Assembly: GCF_016808335.1 (NCBI RefSeq)
Contig: NC_053142.1
Span: forward strand, 5,107,700-5,171,699
Direction: 5' to 3'
Length of the DNA: 64,000 bases
Source: Panicum virgatum
Taxonomy: Eukaryota > Streptophyta > Magnoliopsida > Poales > Poaceae
The notes below the pieces were generated by a model. The model saw only the letters and a list, made by a program, of their open reading frames with translations, was not told where the DNA came from and did no database searches. The position numbers and the translations under genes were made by a program. Each line of letters begins with the position of its first letter. The stretch's first letter is position 1. Positions 31,502 to 43,864 of this stretch are shown in pieces.

Positions 31502-34214
31502 TCATGTTGAAGGAGAGCTTCCCAGTATAATCTCAAGTAGCCTTGGCACTGGGGGCATGCCAAGGTCTACTAGACCCTCAAGAACCTGAACCACATTACC
31601 CATTGTCGGCCTATCAAATTCATTGTCTTGAATGCACCAACATGCAACCTTGCAAGCTCTTTCAACCTCCTCTATGTCGATCTCGCCAAGTAATTGGTGA
31701 TCTATTAAGCTACCAAAGTCCTCCTCCTGAACCTTCCGTGCAGCTTTTAGAGGAAAATAAACAGCTTGGCCACCACTAGTTTTACATTCTTCAGATTTGT
31801 TCCTCCTTCCTGATACGATTTCTAGCAGTAACATTCCATAGCTATAAACGTCAACCTTTTGTGTGACAGGGACTCCGCTAATCCATTCTGGTGCGAGATA
31901 CCCAATGGTTTCTCTCATCGTAGTAAGAACTCGACTGAAGTCTCTCCCTAAAAGTTTTGCCATACTAAAGTCAGCAATCTTAGGAATAAATGATGTATCA
32001 AGAAGTATATTTTCTGGCTTAACATCACAATGTATGATGCATTCACGACAACTCTCGTGTAAGTAGGACAACCCTTTTGCAATCCCTATGACAATTTGGT
32101 ACCTTGTGCCCCAATTTAGTATTGCACCATTGCTTCGAAACAAATGAACATCAAGAGAGCGATTCTGCATATACTCATAAACAATAATCCTTCTATCACC
32201 TTCAGAACAGAAACCAATCAATTTTACTAAATTAACATGTTGAATCATTCCAATTGTACTAATCTCAGCTCTGAATTGCTTTTCTCCTTGGCATGCACCT
32301 GTAAGAGTTTTTACTGCTATGCTAGTTGAGTCACTTAGAATCCCCTTGAACACATTACCAAAACCATCTCCACCAAGCTTCTCCGAGAAACTTTTGGTTG
32401 CACGCTGCAAATCAACATATCTAAAAGCTAAAACACCACCACTACCTTTGATGCCGTTTGAATCATTGCACGACGTGCGCTTCTTCCTCTGAATAACTAG
32501 TAACATCACAACAACAAACAAAACCAGAGCAGAAACACTTGCACCAATGAGAACACCAATGGTCAATCGCCTTCTCCCACTATTTCCCCAACTTTGCACC
32601 TCCTCAGCAGCAAGGCGTAGGTAAAGGATCTCTCCATTAGTATCTGTTGTACTATTATGCTGCTTTACATTAAGAAGTCCACCTTTCCATATTGAGCAGC
32701 TGCCTGTACTGTATGAATATGCTGTGCAAGAACAATTACCTAGACAAACATTCATACATTCCTGTGCACTTGCAACAGCTGCCACGGCATGAGCATTGTC
32801 AGGCAATCTGCTGACACTAGGTATGGGAAAGAATTGGTCAGTCAACTCTTTTGTGGTTTTCTTCCTACTGCATTCTAGTTGAGTATTTCTTATACAGCCA
32901 CCCCTCTTGTAATCTAGGTTCCAGTCCTTGGGCGACTTCACAGAGAACCCTGCCATGCAGGTGCATAATAGTGGAAGTGCATTCTCATTGCTGATTGTGA
33001 AAGGTCCACATACAGCGAAAACATCACATGAACCCTTGGGTTTGATGTAGAGTGTTTCCAAATCTTGCAAAGCATTGACCCAAATTGTCACGGCCACGGG
33101 CCGACTGCGCCGCCCGGGTTACTGTAGCGCGAGCTACTGTAGCATCGCGGGGCTCAGCTCCTTTGGTCCCAGACTGAAAACGGAAAGGAAGTTGAACCAG
33201 TTTAAATAGCTGGTCCCTGGGAAGCTAGTAACTCCGGTTCGAACCTTTTACGCGAAGCGAGGACGAAAGCGCAAGAGAGTTATTTAGTAGGTGTGTTTTA
33301 CTCAACGTATAGAGTAGATCTTAGCCGTTATCCCAGGCCGGGTCGTTACACAAATAAGCATTTTGGTAAGGCCATTGGAGTCAAGTAGGATGAGTCCGGT
33401 CACCGTCTCATCGAATGTGTTGACAGTCCAATATTCTTCTTCATGGGTGTCGATGAATTTGACAAAGGCAAAATAATTGGCAGACATTTCAGGGACCGAG
33501 GCGAAATACTTCCCATTCCATTCGCCCGTGGAGAAATAAACTGTAGATGAGTTGCAAAGCTTATCAACTATTTGCTTAGAACCACCCGGGTCATGCTCCA
33601 TGCAGTATGAGCCCGAGGCGGGATCTACTATGTTCTTCTTTGACACAACTCTGTACTTCATACCAGTGAACTTGTTATGGCCAATCTTCCCGCCAGGGAG
33701 GACAACATCTGTTGGGTGGTCAAAGCTCTGCCATAAAATTCTGGTGGGGTTTCGAGGCATCTTGTATGACAAGGTTTCCGTTATCGGTGAGCACAGCAGT
33801 GATGTTGCTTCTGGATTTTGTACTACTAAAAATCTTGGTGGACCAGATTTCAGACTTTGTTACATGGTTCATGATGACCAGATTGCCATCTCCAGTGAAT
33901 GTGAGCTTTGACATGTTGAGGGAGGGCTCTGGTATTGGCATATCTCTATTGGCAACCCACACATCTATGAACTTGGGGATCTTGTTGAACCATATGCCTA
34001 GGTACCAGTTGGGCAAAGTGGTGTTCCCAGAGGACTTACTGGAGCCTGTTTGGAAGAAGCCGAGCGCGAACTTGCCATTGCTGGAGACCAGCCGATCGCC
34101 ACTGGTGAGCGCTTTGCCTGCTGCCAGAGTGCTGCCATTTGCAGCAGCACAAGAATGGGAGCTATGTCCCAGGCATAAGAACAGCCAAAACAGTATGAAA
34201 CAAGGACGAAACAT
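31502..34214 (-). pseudogene. G-type lectin S-receptor-like Ser/Thr kinase (SD2 type), disrupted
   Basis: Intact members are plasma-membrane receptor kinases. From 34214: signal peptide (about residues 1-24), B-lectin domain with a WYLGIWFNKIPKFIDVWVANRD block, then a one-base frameshift near 33750. The S-locus domain continues in a second frame (33772-33356, ILWQSFDHPTDVVLPGGKIG). At 33086-33350 a 265-bp solo LTR splits a Trp codon and brings stops. The rest (33085-31502) holds a Cys-rich part, PAN/apple domain, one membrane helix (IGVLIGASVSALVLFVVVML) and a kinase domain with P-loop GGDGFGNVF, IAVK lysine and HCDVKPEN catalytic loop. The DFG motif reads DFS and the usual MRGTIGYLAPEW reads with Glu for Gly, so the kinase would probably be impaired even if expressed. 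Confidence 0.93.
33086..33350 (-). mobile_element. Solo LTR, 265 bp, inside the receptor kinase gene
   Basis: On the minus strand it starts TGTAACGACCCGG and ends GGCCGTGACA, flanked by the 5-bp duplication CAAAT in plus orientation (33081-33085 and 33351-33355). It contains a TATTTAAA TATA-like box and no open frame. Its length and TG...CA ends fit a short gypsy-type LTR; a SMART/TRIM element without internal region cannot be excluded. A GGTTCGAACC palindrome at about 33236 looks like a tRNA B box, but no tRNA is present. Confidence 0.85.
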
Positions 34215-34631
34215 GGCGACTTGTGGGATGGGATCGGAGAGGAGACTTGCAGACGAGGAATCAACTATGGATGGATGTATTCTTGGAGCATTTGTCTAGC
34301 ACAGAAACCGGATGTGGAGACGGCAAACAGGGGTTATGAGTCCATGGGCGTGTGGCCGTGTGAGTGACGCTACCTGGACACATGATGCACCGGCACGGCA
34401 GGGTTAGTGGGTTAGCAAGCGAGAATGTAAGACCACCTTTACTGAAAGAAAACGGAAGTGCGGAAATTTGTGCACTGCAGCTTGACTATTTCGACTGACG
34501 GGATACACACGGCCAGATAGTGTACTCTTGGTGTGCTTTAGGTCCAGCTAGCATTGCATGCACGATAGGTCTCATTGAAATTAGACCTACTGGTGGGTGG
34601 GGGCGTACGTGTCAACTTCCACGGTCACGAG
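34215..34631. other. Spacer upstream of the receptor kinase pseudogene
   Basis: No gene or repeat was recognised; it presumably held the former promoter. Confidence 0.5.
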
Positions 34632-34822
34632 CATACGACTGAGTTGAATGACTTTTCTTAATTACAATAAGTGTGATCTGACTTGCTGACTACTCTCAAT
34701 GAGCCACCTGCTTATATGTGCCTCTGGTTGTAACCCAGCCATTACAGAAAGATGTATTTCTAGCAGGTTCAGCCACAAATGTCTCCATGAGCTCATTATG
34801 GTCGTACAGTCGTGATAGACAT
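34632..34822. repeat. Duplicated segment, copy 2, left half
   Basis: It is homologous to 30299-about 30478 and ends exactly at the CACTA insertion site. The right half resumes at 57260. Confidence 0.65.
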
Positions 34823-34964
34823 CACTACTACATAATAGGACTTTAGTCCAGGCCATTTGTCTCGGCCGCCTTTGAACCCGGGACCACAGAGTGCTTTAGT
34901 CCCGGGTCCAACGGCTAGCCGGGCAGCGTGGGGGCACAAGGGCCTTTTGTCCCAGTTGGAGCAG

Positions 34965-37900
34965 TGTCACAGAACAGTCCAAATAATACTGATCAAGTGC
35001 ACTAATTAATCATTCAACTTAAACCTCCGCTACTGCACTTCACCAGTACACCCAGACTGCCTGCTATAACCAGGATCGATTACATGGGAACTTTCGCCAA
35101 AAGACGAGCACAGGTGATTACAATCAACAAAAGTTTTCAAACTTAACTTACAACCAGAGTTAAATAAAAGTCTCTAAATTAATTTACAATAAAGTTTTAC
35201 AAGCCAGAGTTACATTTCGAATACAGAGTACAAACGCAGCGGAAAAATATAAACAGTTTGAAACAAGCTTCAAAATACCGTATGGTAGATAACGTCGATG
35301 ACAAAAGACGAGCTTCACATCTTGCCCACTGATGTGAGGCTCACCTGTCTGCACTTCACGGAGAAGGCGGAACCCACTCGACCGTCCAACCTGGAGGAAG
35401 AGGCTGACCACTCCAGGACGCACCGATTCCCTCGAAGTCTTCCGGAAGATAGCCTACTTAGAAGGGTTACAACCAAACCCTGAGTATTCTAATACTCAGC
35501 AAGGCTTACCCGTCTATGGGTATACTTAGCCCATTATCTAGACATGCACAGCTCTTTGGCTCTGGAGTTATTTTGCTGAAAAGCCACTAATACTGGATCC
35601 TTACTTTCAATATTTTAGCTCCAATTGTGTTGATAGCTAGAAACTAGGTTTGCCTAGTTTTCTAGAGCATACATGGTTAATCATGTTATCTTTTCAAGAA
35701 CATCCACATAAAACCATCTTTTCTCTTTCTGTCCTTTCAATCCTTACTACGATGCGATACATTGACCAAGGCTCTCATAACCGCGAGTCACGGCGAATCG
35801 ATCCGATTTAACCTTGCAAGGTGGACCTAACTCACACAACACGTGAAAACCCCGTCGGGCCACACACGTCAACTGTTCCCATAATTATCCCGAAGTCTGA
35901 ATCAAGCCCGCAAACACCCTGATGATGAGCCCCGCACGTGCGAACACCCAGTGAACCCGTGGGCCACTTCACCATCCGTCAACCCTACCCAGCATCGCAG
36001 GTCGAGACCCAGATTCCGACGCAATTTAGGTAATTAGCTTACCGGTTTCGACTACCTCCTACTTCCGGCATGTGGTTAGTACTGTTCAATCCTCAGTCAA
36101 AGGGCCAACAACGGAACGGTCCTCAATCGACACAGGTGGAGACTCAACTTTCTTTACTCAATAATCCTGTCCAACTTTCCCTCCGCCCGGTCTCCAATTT
36201 CCTTCTCATTGCATTATTTTTCAAAACACTGCCTGAAGTAACAACCCTATATCTCGCGGGTGACAGGAAATCACCCGTCTTCTACCGCGTTTACTTAAGC
36301 ATAGCGGTGCTAGCGATAACTGCACTAGTAGGACACTAGGTATTCAAGATTATGCATCTATGGTTCCAACCAATTCCTTGAACATAAATGCACAATACTT
36401 TAAGTATAACATGGAGTAATTAAAATAAGGGATATGCTCCGGGGCTTGCCTTGCAGGTCAGCGGGGTTAGCGATTTCTTCGGGAGCGTGCCCGACTGCGT
36501 CCTCCTGCTGTTCTCCTGCTTGCGGCTCCTGGACCGGCTCATAAACCGCTTCGTTCGTGACGTCTACACGTATGAAAAGATGCCATGCAGGAGTTACAAT
36601 GGTGCAAGGCACTCAGGAGGCAATACGCCAATTAAAAGAAGAAACGACATGACAACGATTTATTAAAGATTCAAAATACGAACAAGCAATCAGAATCAAA
36701 TATTTCTCAAGGGTAACCTATTTTGATCCTACTGCAAGAACAAAAGTTAAACTGAAACCAAGCCAAAATTAAAAGATACAATGCAGAAAGTAAATTATTT
36801 TGGCCCTAGCACTATAAATTGAACAATAATAGATCCACGAACATACACATAGGCCATGCACCTGGAAATTTTTCAGTGGACTACACATGTAAAGATTAGG
36901 CTACCATAAAATTTTTAGGATTTTTAGACAAACAGAACAACCTCTGACCCGTGGCCCCACTTGTCATTGGAACAGAGAGAGCAAAAGGGGGGGGGCTCCC
37001 CTATTCTGCTCTGCCGCCTGCCCCGGCCGCACACCGGCGGCGCATGCCAGCACGCGCGGCGGCCGTGAACCGGCCCGGCCGGCGGGGCAGCGCAGGCGGG
37101 CCCACGCGCAGGGGACAGCGCTGCCGCGGCCGAGCAGAAGCACGCGTGGGGGCGGCCCAGGACGCACGCGGGCGGTGACGGCAAGGCAGGGCGACGGCGG
37201 CGCATGGCGGCGTTCCGGCGGCGAAGAAGCTGGGCGACCGCGGGGCTGGGCGATTCGACACTCAGTGAAGCTCGGCGTCCTCAGGGCGCATGGCGGCGCT
37301 GCGCGAGCCCGAGCCAGGGCGGCCCGCAGCGGCATAGGCGGCGGCGCAGGGCGGCTATGGTGGCGCGGCGGGGAACCGGCGGCAGCAGTGCCTAAATCGC
37401 GCAGGGAAATGGCCGGGAAGGAAGAGGGGCGCGCGGAGAAGCTCACCGGCGACTCGATTTGAGCGGAGGGAGGCCGGAAAGTGGAACTCGATGAGAGGGG
37501 GCGGAGCTCGACGGGGTTGTCAATGGCGGCCGGCGGTCGCGGGCTTGATTCGGCCGGCGTGCAGCTCAAGCGAACTCGAGATGGGGCGAAGGAGGTTCGG
37601 GGCGATGCTGCGGGGCTCTGGGCGCGGCGAATCGAGGCACGGTGGCGAGGGGTGGCCAGAGCAGCGGACGGCGGCACTGAGCTCGAGCTTGGCTCGACGT
37701 GAGCACGAGGAAGGAGAGAACGGGGAGAAATGGATAGGGCTCAGGAAAGGATAAGAACGCATCCATGCGGAAGCCGAGGATCGCCGACGGCCGACGCGTG
37801 GCGTCACCGGCGACGACGCGGGGTCTCGGCATGGGCACACACAGGGAAAACAGAGGAGCACAGTAGCCTAGATGAATTGATTTACATTGATTTTGACCAA

Positions 37901-38158
37901 TGTTTGACAAGCCAAAACTCCAAATTTCATATGGGCACATGAAATTTGACCAGAATAGAAGTTGTAGAGGAATAGAAAGTCTGCAACTTTTGTTTTGGGC
38001 GCAAGTTGATTCGAAGCTCGGATCATGGATAAAAACGAGATCGAACACAGCTAAAACGATGTTTACCGCGCGAACTCGGTTAACGCTAATGATTGTGTTT
38101 AACCTTAATTAGTGATTAAGCACGGTATTAGCGTCAAAATTAACACCGGGGTGTTACA
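34965..38158 (-). repeat. 3' LTR of the chromovirus (3194 bp)
   Basis: It matches 43865-47289 closely, with scattered substitutions. Relative to that copy it lacks about 209 bp at 36940, with AACC at both deletion borders, and 12 bp near 36541. A GC-rich block (36950-37860) gives overlapping open frames on both strands, repeated in the other LTR, that are not genes. Confidence 0.93.
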
Positions 38159-38172
38159 GCTTTCCCCCCTTA
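38159..38172 (-). other. Polypurine tract of the chromovirus
   Basis: On the minus strand TAAGGGGGGAAAGC directly precedes the LTR start TGTAACACC. The stop codon of pol overlaps its 5' end. Confidence 0.85.
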
Positions 38173-39065
38173 ACGGAATCTCGTCCGGAGATTCACACAC
38201 AATAGAAAGTATAAGGCGAGAAGGTTCGAAGATGAAGTACCTAGATGAGCATTTAAAAAGTCCGGATACTTGGATCTCAGAAATTCCTCTTTTTCCCAAG
38301 TAGCTTCTTCTTCGGATTGATTACTCCATTGAACTTTGTAGAATCGGTTGGTGGTGCGATGAGTAACTCGATCCTTGCGATCAATAATCTTGATTGGATG
38401 CTCAGGATAAGTGAGATCAGACTCTAATTGAATCGAGTCACTTTCAACCACTTCAGTCGGAACTCTAAACACTTCTTGAGTTGTGATACATGAAAGATGT
38501 TATGAATTGCCGAAAACTTTGCTGGAAGATTCAACCGGTAAGCTATAGGACCACATCTCTCCACAATTGGGTATGGACCAATGTAGTGGGGAGCTAGTTT
38601 TCCTTTTACTCCAAATCTTTGCACGCCTTTCCAAGGTGATACTTTTAAGTATACATGGTCACCGACTTTAGAGACGAGTGGATCTCTTCTTTTATCCGCA
38701 TAGCTCTTCTGCTGAGACTGTGCAACCTTCAAGTTGGCTTGGATAAGATGGACTTGTTCTTCGGCCTCTTGAACCATGTCGGGTCCAAAGATAGTTCTTT
38801 CACCCGCTTCAGACCAATTCAAAGGTGTTCGACAGCGACGACCGTATAATGCTTCAAATGGTGCCATTTTGATGCTTTCTTGATAGCTATTGTTATAAGA
38901 AAATTCCGCTAATGGCAGACATTGATCCCATTTATGTGGATATGCTAAAACACAAGCACGAAGCATATCTTCTAAAATCTGATTGATTCTCTCCGTTTGG
39001 CCATCTGTTTGAGGGTGGTAAGCAGAGCTGCGAATCACACGAGTTCCTAAGCAAGTATGCAATTA
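38170..39065 (-). pseudogene. 3' part of chromovirus pol: integrase C-terminus and chromodomain
   Basis: This continues the 1214-codon frame beyond a TAA at 39063-39065. The segment to 38424 is in the same frame and carries the rest of the integrase core, including SAYHPQTDGQTERINQILED with the third catalytic acidic residue, and the VSQLKK block. A one-base loss near 38465 then shifts the frame. The chromodomain (KIIDRKDRVTHRTTNRFYKV, then QWSNQSEEEATWEKEEFL) follows in another frame and ends at 38170. There are thus two separate lesions: one nonsense codon and one frameshift. Confidence 0.88.
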
Positions 39066-42000
39066 TTCCCAAAAGCGAGCAGTGAATTGACTTCCACGAT
39101 CAGAGATGATAGTCTTGGGTATACCATGCAGGCATAAGATACGCTCAATGTATAACTCAGCATATCTCTTCGTGGTATAACGAGTACTGACTGGAATAAA
39201 GTGTGCTGACTTAGTGAGTCTATCAACCACAATCCAAATTGAGTCGTAACCTTTTTGGGTCCGAGGTAACCCAACTATAAAATCCATACTAATATCTTCC
39301 CATTTCCATTCAGGAATACTCAAAGGCTGCAGAGTTCCGGCTGGCTTGAGATGACTAGCTTTAACTCTGCGACAGATGTCACATTCGGACACATATTTAG
39401 CGACCTCTCTTTTCATCCGAGTCCACCAAAATCGTTGTTTCAGGTCCTGGTACATCTTGTTGCTACCAAGATGGATAGATAGTCGGGAAGTATGAGCTTC
39501 ATCAAGAATTTGCTTTCGGAGTTCAAAATCCTTAGGTACCACTATTCGGTTCTTGAACCATAACACATTCTCACTATCTTGGTGGAAATAGTTTACTTTC
39601 GGATCTCCTGCCGATAATCTTCTCTGAATTTCCTTTACGCCTTTATCTTTCTTTTGTGCTTCGATAATCAAATCACGAAGAGTAGGAGTAAGTTCTAGAT
39701 GAGCCAATGTGCCATGGGGTACAATGCTCATGTTCAGCTTTTCCATCTCAAAACAGAGAGACTCACTTAGGGGTATAGCAGAGAGACAATGACAGTGAGC
39801 CTTGCGACTTAACGCATCAGCAACTACATTTGCTTTTCCGGGATGGTAGTGTACTTCGAGCTCATAATCTTTAATCAACTCAAGCCATCGTCTTTGATGC
39901 ATGTTCAGATCAGATTGAGTGAAAAGATATTTGAGGCTCTTGTGATCTGTATAAATGTTACACTTCGTGCCCAGAAGATAATGTCGCCAGATCTTCAAAG
40001 CATGGACTACAGCTGCTAATTCAAGATCATGTGTGGGATAGTTCTCTTCGTGACGCTTGAGTGATCGAGAAGCATAAGCAATCACCTGATTCTCTTGCAT
40101 CAGAACACAGCCAATTCCAGTGCCCGAAGCATCACAATAGACATCGAATGACTTTGTAGTATCTGGTTGAGCTAAGATTGGTGCTGAAGTAAGTAGAGTT
40201 CTTAGCTTCCGGAAAGCTGTCTCACATTGGTCACTCCAATAGAATTTGGTACCTTTCTTGAGAAGTTCGGTCATTGGTTTAGCAATTCTAGAAAATTCCG
40301 GTATGAACCGACGATAATAACCCGCTAAACCTAAGAAACTTCGGATTTCAGCCACTGAGCTTGGAGCTTTCCAGTTCAGTACATCCTGTACTTTACTGGG
40401 ATCAACAGAGATACCCTCAGTCGTGATAACATGACCTAGAAATGGAACTTCCTTTAGCCAAAATTCGCACTTGCTGAGTTTAGCATATAGCTGATGTTCC
40501 CTGAGACGCTGGAGTACTATATGAAGATGCTGAGCATGTTCTTCCTCTGTTTTGGAATAGATTAGGATATCATCAATGAATACCACGACGAATTTATCCA
40601 GCTCTGGCATGAACACAGAATTCATGAGATACATGAAGTAGGCTGGAGCATTGGTTAATCCAAAGGACATGACCAAATACTCATAAAGACCATAACGAGT
40701 GGAGAATGCCATTTTTGGTATATCTGATGGCCGGATTTTGATTTGATGATAACCAGATCGAAGATCTATTTTCGAGAAGAACTTGGCACCGGCTAATTGA
40801 TCAAAGAGAATATCAATGCGAGGAAGAGGATACTTGTTTTTGATGGTGACCGCATTCAAAGGTCGATAGTCCACACACAATCTTAACCCATGATCTTTCT
40901 TTTTCACGAACAAGGCTGGACAACCCCACGGTGAAGTACTGGGTCGGATAAAACCCTTATCTAATAATTCTTGCAATTGGATTTTCAACTCAGCCAACTC
41001 ACTAGAAGTCATTCTATATGATCGCCGAGATATAGGTGCTGTACCAGGCTGTAGTTCAATCACGAACTCCACATCTCGATCGGGAGGCATACCTGGTAAT
41101 TCTTCTGGAAACACATCAGGATACTCACTGACCACCGGAATTTCTGCTATACTTTTTCCTTTAAGGTGATTGATTGCATTGATGGGTAGTTCATGCTTAG
41201 AAAGATGAATATCCAAAATACCTTGTGTGGAAGAGTTGATTCGGACGACGCGAGATGAAGTGTCAAGGGTAACATGATGTTCCTCCATCCAATTCATTCC
41301 AAGAATGATATCTATTCCTTGGTTTGGAAGAACAATGAGATCGGTTTGGAAAACTTTCCCACCTAGCTCAAGGGATACACCCGGAACACATTGACTGGCT
41401 TTTAATGGTGCACCCGGTGCATGAATAATATATGGTCTTTTCATGTGTGTTACTTGTAAGTTGAGCCATGCTACGTACGCTTCGCTGATAAAAGTATGAG
41501 ATTCTCCGGAATCAAATAACACAACAACAGGGCGCTGGTTAACGAAAAATATACCCGTCATCACTTGAGTGCCCTCAGTAACATTCTCTAGTGCAGTGTA
41601 GTTCACACGACCGGTCTTTGCAGGTACAGTCTTCTTCTTATTATCTTGGGTACTAGAAGTTGAAATTGGGGTAGGAGGCTGGTAATTGACTTGTCTGCGT
41701 GGCATGGGACAATCACGTGCAAAATGCCCAGGAAGCCCGCAGTTATAACAAGGATAGTTGCTGGGGCGTACAAACTGCGAAACGGGAGGTCTCTGCCCTT
41801 GCTGTGGCACTGGGAGACGTGGCACCCATAGCTGCTGCTGTGGCGGCCTAGCGACCCAACGGCCTTGCTGCGGTGGACGACTTGGAGCCCGCTGACTTCC
41901 TGTCTGTCCTAGCTTGTACCTCTGGGGCGTACTGCTAGAAGATCCAACTGGTGCCTTCCTCTTTTTGTCCGCCTTATGAGCTAAGGTAGCATCTTCTTGA

Positions 42001-42707
42001 GTAATAGCCCTATTAACTAGCTCGGTAAGGTTAGCACAGGTTGTTAGAGCTAGTTTGTCCTGCAGCTTTGTATTCAGTCCCCTCCTGAAGCAATCCTGCC
42101 TCTTTTCATCACTATCCACATGAAAACCACCATACTGAGCTAACTGGTTGAAGGTTTGAGCATATTGAAGAACTATATTGTTTCCTTGCTTCAATTCTAG
42201 GAACTCTGCCATCTTCCTTCTCATCAGACTAGTAGGAATATGATGGGCCTTGAATGCTGCCACAAACTCATTCCAAGTGAGACGCGCATCAGTGGGGAGT
42301 AGAGACTTGTGATTAACCCACCATATCTTCGCTGGGCCTCTCAGCTGTTGCGCTACAAAGGCTGCCTTGTCTACTTCTGTGCAATTGAGGATACTGAACT
42401 TGTCCTCAATGGTGCGAATCCATGCATCGGCTTCAAGAGGATCATCTGCCTTGTGGAACAGAGGTGGTTGGGTGGCCAGAAAACCAACATAGTCAGTTTC
42501 TGCAGGTGGTGCTCGTCGACCTCTGCCGGCATTGTTTTGCACCAATTGCCTCATCAACTCGGTCTGCTCATTGCGGTCAGCGATAAGAGCCGCAATAGCT
42601 TGAGCCAAGGAAGGAGGTGGTTGTGGCTGTGCCCCGTGATTCTCATTTTCATGGTTGGCAGCGTGGTTATCACCCATCTGCAAAATAACCACACCTTGGT
42701 TAGCCAT
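39063..42707 (-). CDS. Chromovirus gag-pol polyprotein, main open part (1214 aa)
   Basis: A single open frame starts at the ATG at 42707. Residues about 1-310 are gag with the retrotransposon-gag helix block; the CCHC zinc knuckle [14 protein letters not shown] is at about 320-333; the protease motif [12 protein letters not shown] is at about 397; reverse transcriptase runs from about 570 to 740 with catalytic FIDDIL at about 710; RNase H begins [13 protein letters not shown] at about 840. The integrase zinc-binding domain and core ([29 protein letters not shown]) run to the end. It ends prematurely at TAA 39063, inside the integrase core. Gag packages RNA and pol copies and integrates it. 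The truncation removes the last catalytic residue of integrase, so the product alone could not integrate. Confidence 0.92.
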   Translation of the reverse strand: MANQGVVILQMGDNHAANHENENHGAQPQPPPSLAQAIAALIADRNEQTELMRQLVQNNAGRGRRAPPAETDYVGFLATQPPLFHKADDPLEADAWIRTIEDKFSILNCTEVDKAAFVAQQLRGPAKIWWVNHKSLLPTDARLTWNEFVAAFKAHHIPTSLMRRKMAEFLELKQGNNIVLQYAQTFNQLAQYGGFHVDSDEKRQDCFRRGLNTKLQDKLALTTCANLTELVNRAITQEDATLAHKADKKRKAPVGSSSSTPQRYKLGQTGSQRAPSRPPQQGRWVARPPQQQLWVPRLPVPQQGQRPPVSQFVRPSNYPCYNCGLPGHFARDCPMPRRQVNYQPPTPISTSSTQDNKKKTVPAKTGRVNYTALENVTEGTQVMTGIFFVNQRPVVVLFDSGESHTFISEAYVAWLNLQVTHMKRPYIIHAPGAPLKASQCVPGVSLELGGKVFQTDLIVLPNQGIDIILGMNWMEEHHVTLDTSSRVVRINSSTQGILDIHLSKHELPINAINHLKGKSIAEIPVVSEYPDVFPEELPGMPPDRDVEFVIELQPGTAPISRRSYRMTSSELAELKIQLQELLDKGFIRPSTSPWGCPALFVKKKDHGLRLCVDYRPLNAVTIKNKYPLPRIDILFDQLAGAKFFSKIDLRSGYHQIKIRPSDIPKMAFSTRYGLYEYLVMSFGLTNAPAYFMYLMNSVFMPELDKFVVVFIDDILIYSKTEEEHAQHLHIVLQRLREHQLYAKLSKCEFWLKEVPFLGHVITTEGISVDPSKVQDVLNWKAPSSVAEIRSFLGLAGYYRRFIPEFSRIAKPMTELLKKGTKFYWSDQCETAFRKLRTLLTSAPILAQPDTTKSFDVYCDASGTGIGCVLMQENQVIAYASRSLKRHEENYPTHDLELAAVVHALKIWRHYLLGTKCNIYTDHKSLKYLFTQSDLNMHQRRWLELIKDYELEVHYHPGKANVVADALSRKAHCHCLSAIPLSESLCFEMEKLNMSIVPHGTLAHLELTPTLRDLIIEAQKKDKGVKEIQRRLSAGDPKVNYFHQDSENVLWFKNRIVVPKDFELRKQILDEAHTSRLSIHLGSNKMYQDLKQRFWWTRMKREVAKYVSECDICRRVKASHLKPAGTLQPLSIPEWKWEDISMDFIVGLPRTQKGYDSIWIVVDRLTKSAHFIPVSTRYTTKRYAELYIERILCLHGIPKTIISDRGSQFTARFWE

Positions 42708-43850
42708 TCCGCTATCAGGGTTAATTCATGCAATAAAGAATGTGCATATCTAATATGAACACACGGTATGAATCATTTCCCTTGCGATATGGTTCACCAA
42801 GGGAAAAATAAACCGACTTGCTTCGATTGAAACCTCATATACTCAACTTGAACCACAGATTGGTAACTCGGGGTTGTACAATTATCAACTACGAAGTGAT
42901 CAAAATAATTTTTTTTTGATGAGATGCAACCACAAACAACAAAGCGATCAACCAACTCAAATATGCCAGATGCATGCACGTTCTATTGTTTCTCACCCAT
43001 GCAAGTACCAAATATGGTATACGAAGACGACTAATGGCACAATTACGTACTCTCCCTATATATATTAGTCATTCCTACGATCAAGGATTTCATAACGCGC
43101 TTAACGAAGTTAGTGCTCCTGCAGACAAACCAAGACAATAAGAGAGATATAATTATCCATTTCTGGACCCTTCGTGCCAGCACACACGAACGGCCCCCAT
43201 GTGTCCTACGCCACACGGTTAACGCATATGCAGTTTCCCACATATTCACCCATACATTACCGTCCACTATAGAGACGGCACCCAAACGTTCGACGCTGAA
43301 TGGGCAGCGCTGCATACGTCATCACAATGTATTCACTTCCCGTACACTCGCCTTACGGGACATCCAAGGGTAGATGTGTCCCAAGGGTCATGGTCATGGC
43401 CAACCGCATGACAGGTTTACATCTCGTAACATTGACTTACGAGATGGCCGTGCAATCACACGGTAAGAAATCCGCACTCCATATCAGGCGGCAGATAGCG
43501 ACATGCTCGTTTGAATTGAGCCTTATCACCTCCCCGTATGCTCATCATACGGGACCCGCGCACGTATGAAACACGTGGGCTATTCTAAGGACTACCAGAA
43601 TGCTTACCTTACTTACCTCAGCGTAGGTGCGTCGTTACAGAATAGTAGTTGTGCACAAAAGTAAGGTTTAACGAGAAGTAAATGCTGGAAGTGCTGGAAT
43701 GAATAGATACTTAGATGCCTCCTAACTTATAACACATAACTAGGGCATACGAACTATCTATCCTATTCCTTAGTGCATCTAGCGTCAACTTTTCGAAAAA
43801 CCCAAAGATTTTGCAGTTAAACACTCAAGTAATCACCCCCAGTGCAATTA
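42708..43850 (-). other. 5' leader of the chromovirus (between PBS and gag)
   Basis: About 1.1 kb without coding evidence; small open frames (43043-43315 minus, 43113-43569 plus) show no domain. A long untranslated leader is usual for Tekay-type elements. Confidence 0.6.
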
Positions 43851-43862
43851 GTTCTGATGCCA
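43851..43862 (-). other. Primer-binding site of the chromovirus
   Basis: On the minus strand TGGCATCAGAAC starts two bases inside the 5' LTR end. It matches the initiator tRNA-Met PBS TGGTATCAGAGC with two changes. Confidence 0.75.
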
Positions 43863-43864
43863 GC

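Noticed and set aside
33231..33245. tRNA B-box-like GGTTCGAACC in the 265-bp solo LTR
   Set aside because: A self-complementary 10-mer with no A box at the right distance; the surrounding sequence is an LTR.
36951..37754. Cluster of open frames repeated at 46023-46885
   Set aside because: Present in both LTRs of the chromovirus, low-complexity GC-rich sequence, no recognisable protein.
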